The notes under the pieces were generated by a model. That model was not told where the DNA came from and searched no databases. It was given only the letters and a program-made list of their open reading frames with translations. From contig JANTQA010000047.1 of NCBI GenBank assembly GCA_027625915.1, forward strand, positions 12,152,001 through 12,216,000: a stretch of 64,000 nt of DNA, in the 5' to 3' direction. Made by a program: the position numbers and the translations under genes. Each line of letters opens with the position of its first letter. The stretch's first letter is position 1. Below are positions 22,371-34,050 of the stretch, piece by piece. This DNA is from Anaeramoeba flamelloides (lineage: Eukaryota; Metamonada; Anaeramoebidae).

Positions 22371-22388
22371 TATTATTATTATTATTTC
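22345..22388. repeat. TA and TTA microsatellite
   Basis: An uninterrupted (TA)n run is followed directly by (TTA)n. It is simple sequence with no visible function. Confidence 0.9.
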
Positions 22389-22864
22389 AATCTATTATTT
22401 CAGGTGATTAACAGTTTTTGAAATGGAGTTAAGTTGTTTTTTGTTTATAAGTTATAATAATTATACGAAGAAACTTTTTTTGCAAATAAGGGAGATGTAA
22501 TAATTGTTAAAATAGATTGACCAAACAATTATTTAAGAATCATGTATATATGAAAACAAAAGTTTTTCCTTAATTTGATAGACAATTGTTAAAAAATTTA
22601 ATATTGAAATTTTTATAAAATGGATCAAAAAAAGAATTAATCATTTTAAAAGTTAAAAACTTTTCAATCTAAATATTTTTTCATAAAGTGGGTACTAATT
22701 GTTTTTTAAAATTATCCTATACAAAATGCTTGATCAACCTTATTAATTAAAATACGGACTATGCTTTCAGACAAAAAAGGGAAAATAATATAGAAAAACA
22801 TACTTTTAGGAGTTTTATAATCTCAGCTAAATTTACTCATTGATTTTTTTTTTATATGAAACAA

Positions 22865-23235
22865 CGGTAAATTTTCACAATTCAAACAATTTTCAAAATT
22901 TTAACCCTCGGAGATCCTGAATCAAAAATTGATTTTAATATTATATAATTTGCATTTTGAATATATATAACTAGCACAATTCCCATGGCTATTCTAATTT
23001 TTTTTTCAAGTTACATTGCCACATTTAAAATGATTTAAAATTTGTGTATATACTTTAAAATCACATAAAGTCATATTTTAATCAAATTTTCCTCAAAAGT
23101 CATTTTTTTTAATTTTTTTTGAAATGTTTTTAACTTTGAAATTAGTAATTTTTTGGTCCAATTTCTTCATAATGAAAATTCTTTTTGAGAAGTGAAAGTA
23201 AATTGACACAATAACTCAACACCCACCAAAAAGCC
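22865..23235 (+). repeat. Dispersed repeat R3, copy 2
   Basis: This is the second copy of the repeat at 19895-20310, ending in the same GAGAAGTGAAAGT and ACACAATAACTCAAC blocks. The two copies are about 3 kb apart in direct orientation. Confidence 0.65.
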
Positions 23236-23673
23236 AAACTGTAGACCTTAAATAATACTATTTTAAAAATTATTATTTAATATTTCTATAAACATACCCG
23301 AGTAATTATTTTTTTTCCTTTTTTGGAACAAAGATATTTTCAAAAAACTTGTCGAAAATCAAAAAAGTTGATTATTTTCTTACAATAAAATAATAAGATA
23401 ATTTGGAATTAAAATTAACTATAAAACCCCCTAAAACATAATATTTCATCAATTTCTGTCCTCAAGCACTTCCACAATAAAAAAAAAGAAAAACCATTTT
23501 TTTTAATTTTATTATCTTTTTTTCATAATTCTTACGTAAAAAAAGTTTTCCAAAAACTTTATAGTAAGTTTTTTTGTTTCGGATAATTCTTCACTCAACA
23601 ATTTTAAAATACAGTCATACAAAAATATAAAAACATAACAACTCTTTTGTTTTAAAAAACTAACCAACTGCCA

Positions 23674-26138
23674 ATGACAGAATGGATCCAATTAGAATCT
23701 GAAAATGGGGAAACGTTATATTATAATAAGGTCTTAAAAATAGCAACGGCACAAAAACCACAAACCGGTACGATTGTGAAAGAAGCAAAGAACAAACTGA
23801 ACGATCAATTAAGCAAAAATCTAAGAAATTCGTTAAAATCCAATTGGGTTGTGAAACAAACAAAAGAAGGTCAAAAATATTATTTAAACACCTCGACAGG
23901 TGTGTCAACTTGGACAAAGCCAAAAGAACTTGAACTTGAGGAAGAATTTGAAAAAAGTAAAGGTCAAAGCAAAAGCGGGAATGAAAAGGATTTCCAAAAT
24001 GTTGTTAACAAAGAAAAACAAAAAGAAAAAGAAAAGGAAAAAAAAAAAGAAAATGAAAAAGAAAAAGAAAAGGAAAAAGGAAAAGAAAAGGAACAAAAAA
24101 AATTGAATAAAGAAGAAAGAGTAAAGATCTTTAAGGAGCTATTAGAATCAGCAAATTTAACACTGGGATCAAGGTGGAGTGATGCAAACAATTTAATTTC
24201 GAAAGATAAACGATTTAACATTTTGGAATCTTTTAGTGAAAGGAAAAGGGTTTTCAATGAATTTCTTCAGGAAAAAAGATATATTGAATCTGTAAGTAAC
24301 TGCAATTCTTTTTTTTTTTTTTTTTTTTTTTTTTTTCCTTCTTCCAATTCAAACTAATACAGGGTTTTATAAAATTGGCCACCAAAAGTTTTCAAAATTG
24401 TTACTCAACCGACTTAAAAGAGTGAGTCTAACAATTCGAGAAACCCTTTAGAAACTTTTGGTACTTAATTTTTTAAAAAAATTTTAACTTTTTTGAGAAA
24501 CACTTTTCAAAAATAAAATACCAATCTAATCTTATTCTGGTCTAAGATTTCTTCATTTGAAGGAAATTGTTTGAATTCAGTAATAAATGGATTGAATTAG
24601 ATTATATTCAAATTGTAATTGTTATATAACCCTAACCAATAGATTTAGCAAAGTAAAAATTTGAGGAATCACTTTTTTAAAAGATATTGGGTGTTCGATT
24701 TTTTTTTTAAAAAGATCAAAAACAAAGCCTTTCTCATAACTGTTGAGAGAAAAATGTTGGAAACAGAATAATGGTTGGAAACCATTTTTAATTGGGAACA
24801 TTAGTAAAATTGAAAATCAAATCCTATTGATAACTAGGTGAATTTTATATAAATCCAGGTTTAAATGTGTTACAAGTTCATTAATCTGTGGTGTGTGTAG
24901 AATACTCATTTGAATGGTTGATAACTAAAGTAGATCTTACTATTTTAACAAAAATCCAAGTTGTAGTAAAGTTTACTATTAATTCTGAAAATCATAATTT
25001 TTAAACTTGCATTAGATTATAAGAGATGAGGTTTTGAAAAATTAGAATTACATTAATCCTTATTCCAATAAGTAGATTGTTGTTATTTTCTTTAGTTATT
25101 TCACAAACAATTGAAATTAAAAATCATTTTCAGTAATGTTCCCAATTAAAATTGCTGTCCAACTATTTTTCTCTGTCCAACATTTTTCTCTCAACAGTAA
25201 ATCCATTTTCAAAAAGTTTTATCAAAAATGTTTTGAGTCAAGGATTTATAATGGGTCTATTGAAGTTTTTCAATTGGTTGTTTAATCAATGCTTTTTGAA
25301 TACTTTTTGTCACACTTTTTTGTAAATGACTTCATCCTTTCAAATTTGAAATCAATTCATTTTCAAAAAACAATAACGATAAGTTTTAATACTTGAACAC
25401 CAAACAGTTCTAATTTGATTGTTATGCTTTTTTAAAAATTTTAGTTTTTGTTTTAGTTCCTGGTATTTGCATAAAAAATTCGAAAAAATTTTCAATTCAT
25501 TTTATGTCTTTTTCTTTTACAAATAGAGTCACCAAAGAAGTAGGCTTTAGTTATGACTTTATTTAAAAAAATAACAGAAAAACGAAAAATGAAGTGAAAA
25601 TTGTTCACAAGTTTTTATTCCAATACCAGGAAAGCACTACAAACTAATTTCAGAAAATTAAACTTTCACTTTTCAAAAAACCTTTTCACTTAATTTACTT
25701 GCCTTCAAAATTGTTTCCTTTAAATATTTTTAACAACTAAATTTCAATAAACGTCTGAAAAATTAAAATGATAAAATATTTTTAATTTCACAGTTTCTCA
25801 AAAAATTTATATCTGTTTTTAAAAAATTAAGTACCAAAAGTTTCAAAAGTATCACTCAAACAATTTTCCTCACTCTTTTAAGTAGTTTGAGTAACGGTTT
25901 TGGAAACTTGGATTTCTCACTTTTTTAAAAGAGTTGTAACAAGAATTTTTTTTTTATTTCTACTGTAATTACTTTGATCACCTAAAATCAATTAAACACC
26001 ATTCCAAAAATTTGTACAAACCCAAAATCAAAAATAGACAAAAAAAAAACCCTCAATGTTTTTTATTTTTCCAAAGGTAATATAAAACCACATTTACGTT
26101 ATCATAGTATTAATATTTTTATATTTAATCTTTTTCAT

Positions 26139-26169
<31 letters not shown>

Positions 26170-29100
26170 ATAAAACCAAAAAATAAAAATTGATGTGCCA
26201 ATATGATGAAACGAGCAGAACAAAAAATTGTATTGGTTTATTGTTAAGGCTTAGATGAAACCTCATCTAATCTGTTAAAGAGAGAATTTTGAAGTGACTA
26301 AATTTGAGACTTCTAATTCAAAGAGTATCTAAAGATACAGTCATCAGAAGTATTTGAATCTTAATTTAGTTTTCTAAAACAAGAAAGAGTAAAAATAAAG
26401 AATTTGTAAAAAAATGATAGAAAGAAAAGAATGAAGAGTGGAAAAAATAAAGAGGTTTAAAATAATTATTGTGAGAGACCTGGAGTTTTCTGGTTTAAAT
26501 GAATTTGCTGATAGGTTTTATTTTGTCTTGATCCCCTTTTTCCTAATTGCGTGTTGATTCATGTTGGCCAAAAGATATTCTATGGTAATATCATAGATTT
26601 CTTTTATGTTCATTTTTCTCAATAATTCATCTGTGTTTTTTTTGACTATTATGTTAAAAGTCAAAACTTTTGATATTTTTGATTTGTTTTTTTCAGTGTT
26701 TTCTGGTTCTCTCATATTTTTCACAGTCCCAGATAAAGTGGTCTATGTCATCAACTTTTTTATTACAGCATGGGCATAATTTAGAATTTACTCCCTTTTC
26801 CCATCTGTATATGTATCTATTCAACCCATTACAAAAAGATTTGAGTTTGAATAATGTAGTTGATGATTTCCAGTTTAAGTAGGGCTGTTTTTCTTTGAAG
26901 TTTTCTGGGAACTGGCTAATATTTAGGTATTTCTTTAGTTTCCAGTTCTCATCTTCTTTGGATGAATCGACTTTGTCTTGTATTGATTTTATGTGGACTT
27001 GATGAAGTTTTTTTTTTATTTCAAATTTTCCCATGTTTTCTCAATCAATACCATCAATTCCATCCAGTGTTAGGTCTTCAGCTAGGTGATCCAGATTTAG
27101 GTGTTTTAATTTCTTTATGAAATTAGCTTTTCTTTTTAGGATAATATGTTTAGTGGGGTCTGTCAAAAAATTGTATTGGTAAATTTGTTGAAATTTCACA
27201 AAAAATTATTGATTGATCAAATGGACAAGATACCATCAACTAATTGATGTGAGTGATTTTTCTCTTTGACTAAACTCAAATTTAACCTCTCTATTAATCA
27301 TTGTAAAAATTTTTTTGATCTAACGAAACAGATTATGTAACTGGAAAAAAGGAAATGAAAAAACAACAAAAAGATGAAAAAATGAAACAAATATTTTAGA
27401 AAAATCAAAATTATTTTCAAATTGAATCAAAATTGTGTTATTGTTATTCTTTTAACTATTTTAACTATGCCTAAATTGTGAATTTTAATTGTTACTGTTA
27501 AATGTCTAAATTAAAGAATCCTATAATCTTGGTAATGTGAGAATTTTGAAGTGACTAAATTTGAGACTTCTAATCCAAAGAGCGTCTAAAATAGATACAT
27601 TCATTAGAAGTATTTGAAACTTAATTTAGCTTTCTAAAAAAAAAAAAGAGGTAAAAATAAAGATTCTGTAAAAAAAATGAACAAGTTAAAAAAGAATGAA
27701 GAGTGGAAAAAATAAAGAGGTTTAAAATAATTGATGTGAGAAACCTGAAGTATTTTGACCTAAATGAATGTTTATGGAGATGATTAGGGGTTATTTAGAT
27801 ATTTAGCTCCACTTTCCTAATAGCACGCTGAGTCATATTGTTCAAAAAGTATTCTATGGTAACATCATAGCTTTCTTTTATGTTCATTTTCCTCAATAAT
27901 TCATCTATATCCTCTTTGAATATTAATCTAAAAATCAAAATCTTTTGATTTTTTTTCAGTTGTTTTTCCAGTGTCTTCACGTTTTCTCATATCTTTTACA
28001 GTCTCATATGAAATTGTATACATCATCAACTTTCCTTTTACAGTATTGATATATTTTGGATTTTGGTCATTTCCATCTGTATGTATATCTATTCAAATCA
28101 TTACAGAATGATTTCAGTTTTAATACGGTTATTGATGATTTTTCCAGTTTAAATAAGGCTATTTTTCGTTGATGTTTTCTGGGAAACGGCTGATTTTAAG
28201 TTATTTTTTCAGCATCCAGTTTTCTTCACCTTGGGATGAGTACACTTTGTCTTGACTTGATTTAATGTGAACCTTCATCATGGAGTTTTTTCTTGATCTC
28301 GTCTTTCTCCATTTTTTCTCAGCCAATGTTCTCTATTTCGTCCATTATCAGGCCTTCAGCTAGACTGTCCAATCTTAGGTATTGCAATTTCTTTATGAAA
28401 TTGGTCTTCCTCTTTAGGATCATGTGTTGTGTGGGGACTATTCTTGTTTTCCTTTGATTATTCTCTTTAATTTTTGGAATTTAGTTTAATAAAAAGCACT
28501 AATATTTGAACACTTGTTCTTTTTTGTTTTTGTAAATTATTTTTATAACTAAACGAATAGGAAAATGAAAAATTAAGGGAACAAAGGATTAGAGATGAAT
28601 TTTTGACGATGCTTCGTGAATCAAGAGATCTCGATGTCAATTCAAATTATTCAAAATTAGAAGATATTTTTCGTTATGATCCAAGATACAGGATTGTCGA
28701 GCATAAAAGAGATCGAGAAAAATTATGGATCAAATTTATTGAAGAGCTAATTCAAAAAGAAGAAGAAAAAATGAAAATAAAAAAAGAAAAGTTAAAAGAA
28801 CAATTATTCGAAGAATTAATTAAATTCTCAAAGCCTGAAAATGAAAGACACGAAAAGGAAAACCAAAAGGAAAAGGAAAAAGAAAAAGAAAAGGAAAAGG
28901 AAAAGGAAAAGGAAAAAGAAAACGAAATGGGAATGGAAGTGGAAACGGAAAAAGAAAACAAAACTAAAATTGAAAAGGAAAACGAAAAAGAAAAGGAAAA
29001 ATTAAAAAAGAAAAATGAAGAAGATGAAAAAATAAAAAAGAATGATAATAATAACATTATTGTTAATCATAAAACAACTTACAAACAAGCATGTAAAATG

Positions 29101-30123
29101 TTAAAAAATTTAGATGTTTGGAAAGAATTAGATCAATATGATCGATTAATTGTATGGAAAAGGCATATGAAAAATTTGCATAAAGGTTATAAAACCAAGT
29201 TAAAAGAAAATGAAATTGAAAACAAACGCAAACAAAGAATAAACAGAGAGAAATTCCGACAATTATTAATCAAAAAAAAGAATTCGGGAGAAATTACTCT
29301 TCAAACAAAATATTATAATTTTATACAAACAATAAAAGACAATCCAATTTATAAAAATATTTGTTCAAATAAGCAGGGATCTACACCCGGGGAAATATTT
29401 GGCGATATTCTTGATTCACTTGAACACGAAATGATTAAGAACAAACGATTAATCCAACAAATTTTAATTAATAATAATTCCAATTTATCATCCAATATGA
29501 AATTTGAAGATTTTTTGCAGCTGCTGGAAAAATTAAAAACCCAATCCAATTTGAATTTCCTAAATAAAATACCCAAAAACCATTTGGAAATTATCCATAG
29601 ATTTCTCTTACACGACTGTGCCTACGAAAAGGAAAAAGAAGATATTGAAGAAGGTGAAATTATTTCTAATTCACCAATTAATGCAAACAAAAATTCTCGC
29701 TCGGTATCTGGATCGGATTCTGGATCGGATTCTGGCTCTCGTTCTGGCTCTGGTTCTCGTTCTGGTTCTGGTTCTGGTTCTGATTCAAGTTCAAAAACAG
29801 GATCGAAAAAAAAAACTAAAAAAAAATCCAAATCGAATAATTCACCTACACACTATTCAAGAAAATCAGACAGGAAGAAAAAAAAATATTCGCATCATTC
29901 TTATTCTTCTTCAGAAGATGAAAACGATAAGTATTCTTCAAATAGACATAAATCATCCTCATCTTCCTCAAAATATTATTCAGATTCCCGAAAAAGAGAT
30001 TATTATCATAATTCTAGATCACCGCAAAGAGACAGGTACACCTCCAGAGATTCTAGATCACGTTCAAGAGAAAAATATTCTTCTTATAAACATAGAAGAT
30101 CTAATAGTAAAGAAATTATGTAA
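23674..30123 (+). CDS. PRPF40: Pre-mRNA-processing factor 40 (WW-FF domain protein)
   Basis: Prp40 is a U1 snRNP-associated splicing factor that bridges the 5' splice site and branch-site proteins and binds the RNA polymerase II tail. Exon 1 is 23674-24291 (206 codons) and exon 2 is 28561-30123, joined in phase 0 across a 4269 bp intron (GTAAGT...TAG). The product is 726 residues. WW1 (residues 4-29) keeps W4 and P29, but its second Trp is replaced in ATAQKP. WW2 (58-83) is canonical with W58, YYLN and STWTKP. FF domains lie at about 145-205, 207-275 (the first FF ends at the exon junction), about 375-415 and 430-495, where QGSTPGEIFGDILDSLEHE is the typical Prp40 C-terminal motif. Lys/Glu runs fill the linkers (115-142, 290-350). 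Residues 583-726 are a Ser/Arg/Gly-rich tail resembling an RS domain, which is unusual for a Prp40. Confidence 0.93.
24739..25197. mobile_element. MITE with TA target site, family M5, copy 1 (nested)
   Basis: The 459 bp unit has inverted ends ACTGTTGAGAGAAAAATGTT on both sides, continuing into a shared AATTGGGAACATTA block, and TA flanks (24737-24738 and 25198-25199). The same AATTGGGAAC signature defines the copy at 37228-37662. It is non-coding. Confidence 0.85.
25457..25632. mobile_element. Short hairpin MITE, family M6, copy 1 (nested)
   Basis: Inverted ends TTCCTGGTATTTGCAT and, on the other strand, TTCCTGGTATTGGAAT continue into a shared AATTTTCA/AATTTTCACTTC block. This is related to the element at 31148-31312. 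It is non-coding. Confidence 0.65.
26238..27163 (-). mobile_element. LINE 3' end, family A, copy 2, with target duplication
   Basis: This is a 926 bp antisense insertion into MITE copy 2, bounded by the 17 bp repeat CAAAAAATTGTATTGGT at 26221-26237 and 27164-27180. On the minus strand it encodes the end of a LINE replicase: HIILKRKANFIKKL, then about 110 residues rich in Lys/Trp ending in the zinc-knuckle motif CPCCNKKVDDIDHFIWDCEKY, then a tail with LLRKMNIKEIYDITIEYLL. The frame is interrupted at least twice, so it is dead. The 5' truncation and the duplication show target-primed reverse transcription. Confidence 0.88.
27500..28470 (-). mobile_element. LINE 3' end, family A, copy 3
   Basis: This parallels copy 2 on the minus strand: HMILKRKTNFIKKL at the 5' side, a decayed middle, then LLRKMNIKESYDVTIEYFL and the shared 3' UTR blocks (GAGAATTTTGAAGTGACTAA, AAAGAGGTTTAAAATAATTG). 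It extends some bases further 5' than copy 2. Exact ends and a target duplication are not clear because both flanks are MITE sequence. It is more diverged than copy 2. Confidence 0.75.
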
Positions 30124-31147
30124 AAAAAAAAAAAAATAGTTTTTTCTTTTTCTCTTGTTTTTTTTTTTTATTTTTTTTTTATTTTTTTTTTTTCTCAATC
30201 AAAAAAAAATATTTTAAACAGAAAAAATTCAGAAACTTTTTGAAATCTACATTTCATTTTATCTTAATAAATTAGTTAAATAATATTTTAATCTTGGAAT
30301 TTAATTTTTCCTTTTTTGTTTTTCTTTTTGAATTTACACTCGAAAATTTTAGGAAAAAAGTAAAAAAAAAAAAAATTAATTTTTTGAAAAAATAAAAATG
30401 ATTTTAAAAAGAAATTTGAGTAACACAAAACTCAATTAAAAGGATTTAACAACTTATTTTTGAATTTTTTTCCATTTTTACCTCTCTGAATCTTCTTTAT
30501 ATTGGGAAGAAGAGTTACAAAGGAAAAAGATCAAATGGTTACTTGTTAATACTAAGACACTGAAACACAAAAGTATGAGTAACTTGAAAAGAAAAACAAA
30601 AAAGCAAAGACAAAAAATGAACAAAGGTTTAATTCAAATCAGTTCAGAAAGAAAAAAGAAATTATAACAATTTAATAACGATCCCCAAGTGAACATTCGT
30701 GATCAATTATCAAATTATTAAATCAACCAAAAGTATCGTGGCTGTGATTTTGGGAGTCCTTGATTAAAGATAGCATTGTTTTTTTTTTTTTTTGATTTTT
30801 TATCAATTGCTTCTTATGAACCCTTCTTAGATGTCTTTTTTTTTTTCCTTTTTTCTTTTTCCTTTTTTCCGTTTCAATTTTTTGCTTTTTTCTTTTCAAT
30901 TTTATGCTTTTACTTTTGCTTTTGCTTTTTCAACATAAAAAATTTTGGGTGTATATTTCACTTGATCAATTTTGAAATCTATTATTTTGCGTTTAAATTA
31001 CCTTTGAGGAGATTTAAGTAAAAGTACATCTAAAGTGCAAGGACATCTAGGGTGTAATTTACACTTCTTCCATCAATAAACAACTTATTTTTTTATTTTT
31101 CGGGTTTTTTAAAAAAATTACTGTTTTAAGAAGGAATTATTTTGTTA

Positions 31148-31312
31148 CTGGTATTTGAATTAAAAAAGCGAAAAAATTTTCACTTATTTTCAATTTCCTT
31201 TTTGAAATAGAGATTCACAAATTACAATCCACTTCTTTGAAAATTCAATTTATAAAAGAAAAATATGGAAAAGGAAGTGAAAATTTTCTCAGATTTTTTA
31301 TACACATACCAG
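31148..31312. mobile_element. Short hairpin MITE with TA target site, family M6, copy 2
   Basis: This 165 bp element has ends CTGGTATTTGAATTAAAAAA and, on the other strand, CTGGTATGTGTATAAAAAAT. Both continue into GAnAAAATTTTCACTT, and both flanks are TA (31146-31147 and 31313-31314). It is non-coding. Confidence 0.8.
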
Positions 31313-32657
31313 TATTGATTGTTATTAAAAAATATTTTTTTTTACGATTTTTTTTCACAATTGGATACTTTTTGAAAAATCCAATTTAATTTTTCTATTG
31401 TTTTGATTTAAAGTTGATATTTTCGGCTGATCGAAAACAATCAATGAAGTTCAAGATTTTTTTGTTTTAATCAGAAAATGGAAAATTCTAATAAAAAAAA
31501 AAAAGATAAATAATTGATTTAGTGAAAAATATTTGTAAATATTATAGACACATTTTTAGTAAAACTAGTTAATAATGTTTTTTTCTAAATCGTTTATGAA
31601 TTAACTTGTACTTCTTTTCTTTTTTTCTTATCAAAAAGAAAAAGATAAAAAATGAAAATACAATTTTAATTAAGTAAAACTTTAATAAATTATGTAGTAA
31701 AAAGGTTGGCTATAGGAAAAATAATTTTAACCCATTATGTTGTTTTATCAAATGTTGATAAATAAACAACAATTATAAAAAAAAAAATTATTAAAAAATA
31801 AATTCCAACAAAAAACTTTTGTTAAATATTTTGATGAATATTCGAATTTTTTCTTAAAGATTCAAAAAAAAACATTATTTTATCAAAAAAAAAAAACCCA
31901 ACATATTCAATGATTATCTTTAGATTCATAAATAAACTTAACAATATTTTATTTTTTGTGATGGATTCGATAAAAAAAATTTTTTTTGGTTTTATTACAA
32001 CATTATTTAAATGAACATATTAATAATTTCTAAATTTGAAATGAGAAAAATATCTTTTAGATTAAAAAACAAAATCAAGAAAAATTATTGATAAATAATA
32101 ATATAATTTATTGTTTTATGAACTAAAAAAAAAATAAATTGTTTTGAAAATGTACGAAAAATTTCGAAAATTTAATTGAGTAATACTATGATCAAAACAA
32201 TGTGTACCCAAATCCTCTGATCCATATTACTAAATGTTATTTGTACTTTTTATCTTCTTGTTGAAATGGAAAATCCAATTTCCTTCGGATAGTATACTGA
32301 AGTTCAATTCAAATTTAAAGGTAAACTCCTTGAAGTTTTAAGTAAGAAAATGAAATGAGGAATTAAATTTTATCAATAATTTTTGTTGTTTTAATGATAT
32401 AAATTTTCTTCAAAAAATAAATTCTCTATTTTTTAAAAAAAATATTTCAATTTAATCCTTTCTTTTTATAATATATTTTTAATTTAATAGTAGAACTTTA
32501 TGAAAGCAATATCAGATTTAATTATGGTTTATTCTCAATTTCTTATGATCTCTAAATGTATAGATCTTCTATTAAAAAAAAGAAACAAACTTTTTATTTT
32601 GGACCAAGGATTAAACTTTTCTTAAGGTATTATTTTTATAAGAGTAGGTTATTTTTT

Positions 32658-32895
32658 TTACTGCTGTTAGTTGCAAAATAATTGGAACAAAATTTTTCAG
32701 TCAGCTTTCCCAAAAAAAGATTTGAAAATCAAAAAACATATCAAATTTTTAATTCTTATAATCCGAAACTCAAATTATGAATTTACCCTATAGAATTGGG
32801 GCACTTTGATAACTGGTTTCAATTCTTTGATAGATTTTTTTGGAAAGCTGAACAAAAATTTTACTCCCTTTTTATTTAACAATTAACCGTACTAT
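32658..32895. mobile_element. Hairpin MITE, family M7
   Basis: An inverted pair brackets about 240 bp. The left arm contains GTTAGTTGCAAAATAA, then AAAATTTTTCAG and AGCTTTCCCAAAAAAA. The right arm, reversed, contains GGTTAATTGTTAAATAA, then AAAATTTTTGTTC and AGCTTTCCAAAAAAA. Target duplication is unclear. It is non-coding. Confidence 0.7.
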
Positions 32896-34050
32896 TACCC
32901 AAACAAAAAAAAATGAATTTTACCTGCTTGTTATAGAATATTTTCAGTTTTTTAAACCTTGTTATTCAATTCGAATCTCAAAAATAAAATCCACGAAGAG
33001 TTGTAGACAATTACGGGGAATACGATAAGTGTTTGTCTCATTCACCATTACCTTAAGTTAAAAATAAAAAAAAAAATGAAAAAATTTTTTTTTTCAGTTA
33101 AAAAATAATTCTGCTTTAAAGAAAGATGTAGACTGTTTCCAGTTTCTAGAATTTTCATTATTATCACAACCATAAGGTGTTCAATAACAGATCCTTCTGA
33201 AATAATGGTCTATTTTGCTTTTTTTCTATACCATATTTTTGTCTCTTATCGAAATTTTAAATGAAACAAAAATCTAAATAAAACAACGAATTGGATTTAA
33301 TAAGACAAAAAATTGACACAGAGGTTACAAAAGAATTAAGTTTCAACCAACAAAGTTTCCAAAAGATTCACACAATTCAAAAGGCAAAAAGAACAATTTC
33401 TTTGAAAACTAGCCATTGTGATTTTTTAAAAATGCTGATTAGTAATTTGAAATGAAAATGAAAGACTAACCAAGAAGTTGTTTAATGATAGAGATGAAAT
33501 TTGTCGATTGAAACATCAAAAAAATTAAGGAAAAAGTAAGTTTCTAAGATAATAGGACTTTACAACCAAAAATGAAAAGAAAAAATTTCAAAAGTGGTTC
33601 ATTTTCATGGTTTTTTGCTCTTTGATGAATTCTTACTAAAATTACATTTTACAACAAGGATTTTAAGTGTTATTGGTTTCAAATCTCTTCCAACTATTTT
33701 ATTTTTTCATATTTTCCCTCAAATACATTCTCTCTATTTTTCAAAAATAATAAATTCTTTTAGATTTTAAACTGTTTAAAACTGAAAGTACTTCTAGTTA
33801 TTTCTTTTTACTCTCAAAAGAACAAAAAAAAAAGAGATCAAAATCGAAAATTGATCTTTTTTTTGAAAAAAAAATAACACCCAAACTAAGGCACACACAG
33901 AAACAAACAACTTTTGTCTTAACCAACAACAACAACAAACTACCAAAGAAGAAAACAAAATAAACGAAAACAAAACAAAAACAAACAATACAAAACAATA
34001 CCAAAACAAGGACTGAGCATCACAAAAACAAACAACCAATAGACAATAAT

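Larger units (their letters stand above)
19347..23673. other. Intergenic region, no gene recognised
   Basis: This is about 4.3 kb between the divergent FYVE-ARM and PRPF40 genes, so it holds both promoters, though no promoter element can be named. It contains two direct copies of a roughly 400 bp repeat (19895-20310 and 22865-23235) and a TA/TTA microsatellite (22345-22388). Frames at 20393-20614 and 21837-22079 are low-complexity and unconvincing. Confidence 0.6.
24360..25936. mobile_element. 1.6 kb inverted-repeat element, family M4, carrying nested MITEs
   Basis: The ends are diverged inverted repeats of about 130 bp, flanked by TA (24358-24359 and 25937-25938). Shared arm blocks are GTTACTCAA, CTTAAAAGAGTGAG and the longer AACTTTTGGTACTTAATTTT. 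It starts CAGGGTTTTATAAAA and ends TTTTAAAAGAGTTG. No transposase frame is visible. The inner MITEs at 24739-25197 and 25457-25632 seem to be later insertions. A 278 bp relative with similar ends lies at 41354-41631. Confidence 0.7.
25995..28486 (+). mobile_element. Tc1/mariner-like MITE, family M1, copy 2, split by LINEs
   Basis: The left end (25995, after TA) reads AACACCATTCCAAAAATTTG. The right end (28486, before TA) reads TTTTTGGAATTTAGTT. The middle matches other M1 copies up to 26237 and resumes at 27164, where a LINE sits between two copies of a 17 bp target sequence. A second LINE fragment occupies about 27500-28470 near the right end. Without the inserts the MITE is about 540 bp, like its siblings. 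Confidence 0.8.
24292..28560 (+). other. PRPF40 intron with nested transposable elements
   Basis: This 4269 bp intron begins GTAAGT followed by about 30 T and ends in TAG. Almost all of it is mobile DNA: a 1577 bp inverted-repeat element (24360-25936) holding two smaller MITEs, then a Tc1-like MITE (25995-28486) interrupted by LINE fragments. All LINE fragments are antisense to the gene. Confidence 0.9.
30124..34050. other. Intergenic region, no gene recognised
   Basis: About 3.9 kb of AT-rich sequence lies between PRPF40 and the phosphatase gene. Two hairpin MITEs are visible (31148-31312 and 32658-32895). The last 150 bp before the phosphatase start are unusually rich in CAAAACA-type A/C sequence on the plus strand, probably its 5' leader. 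Nothing else can be named. Confidence 0.6.

Noticed and set aside
28752-29057. Phe/Ser-rich minus-strand frame opposite PRPF40 (and similar ones at 23905-24257)
   Set aside because: They are shadows of the Lys/Glu-coding AAR/GAR repeats on the plus strand; the sense frame is the conserved WW-FF protein.
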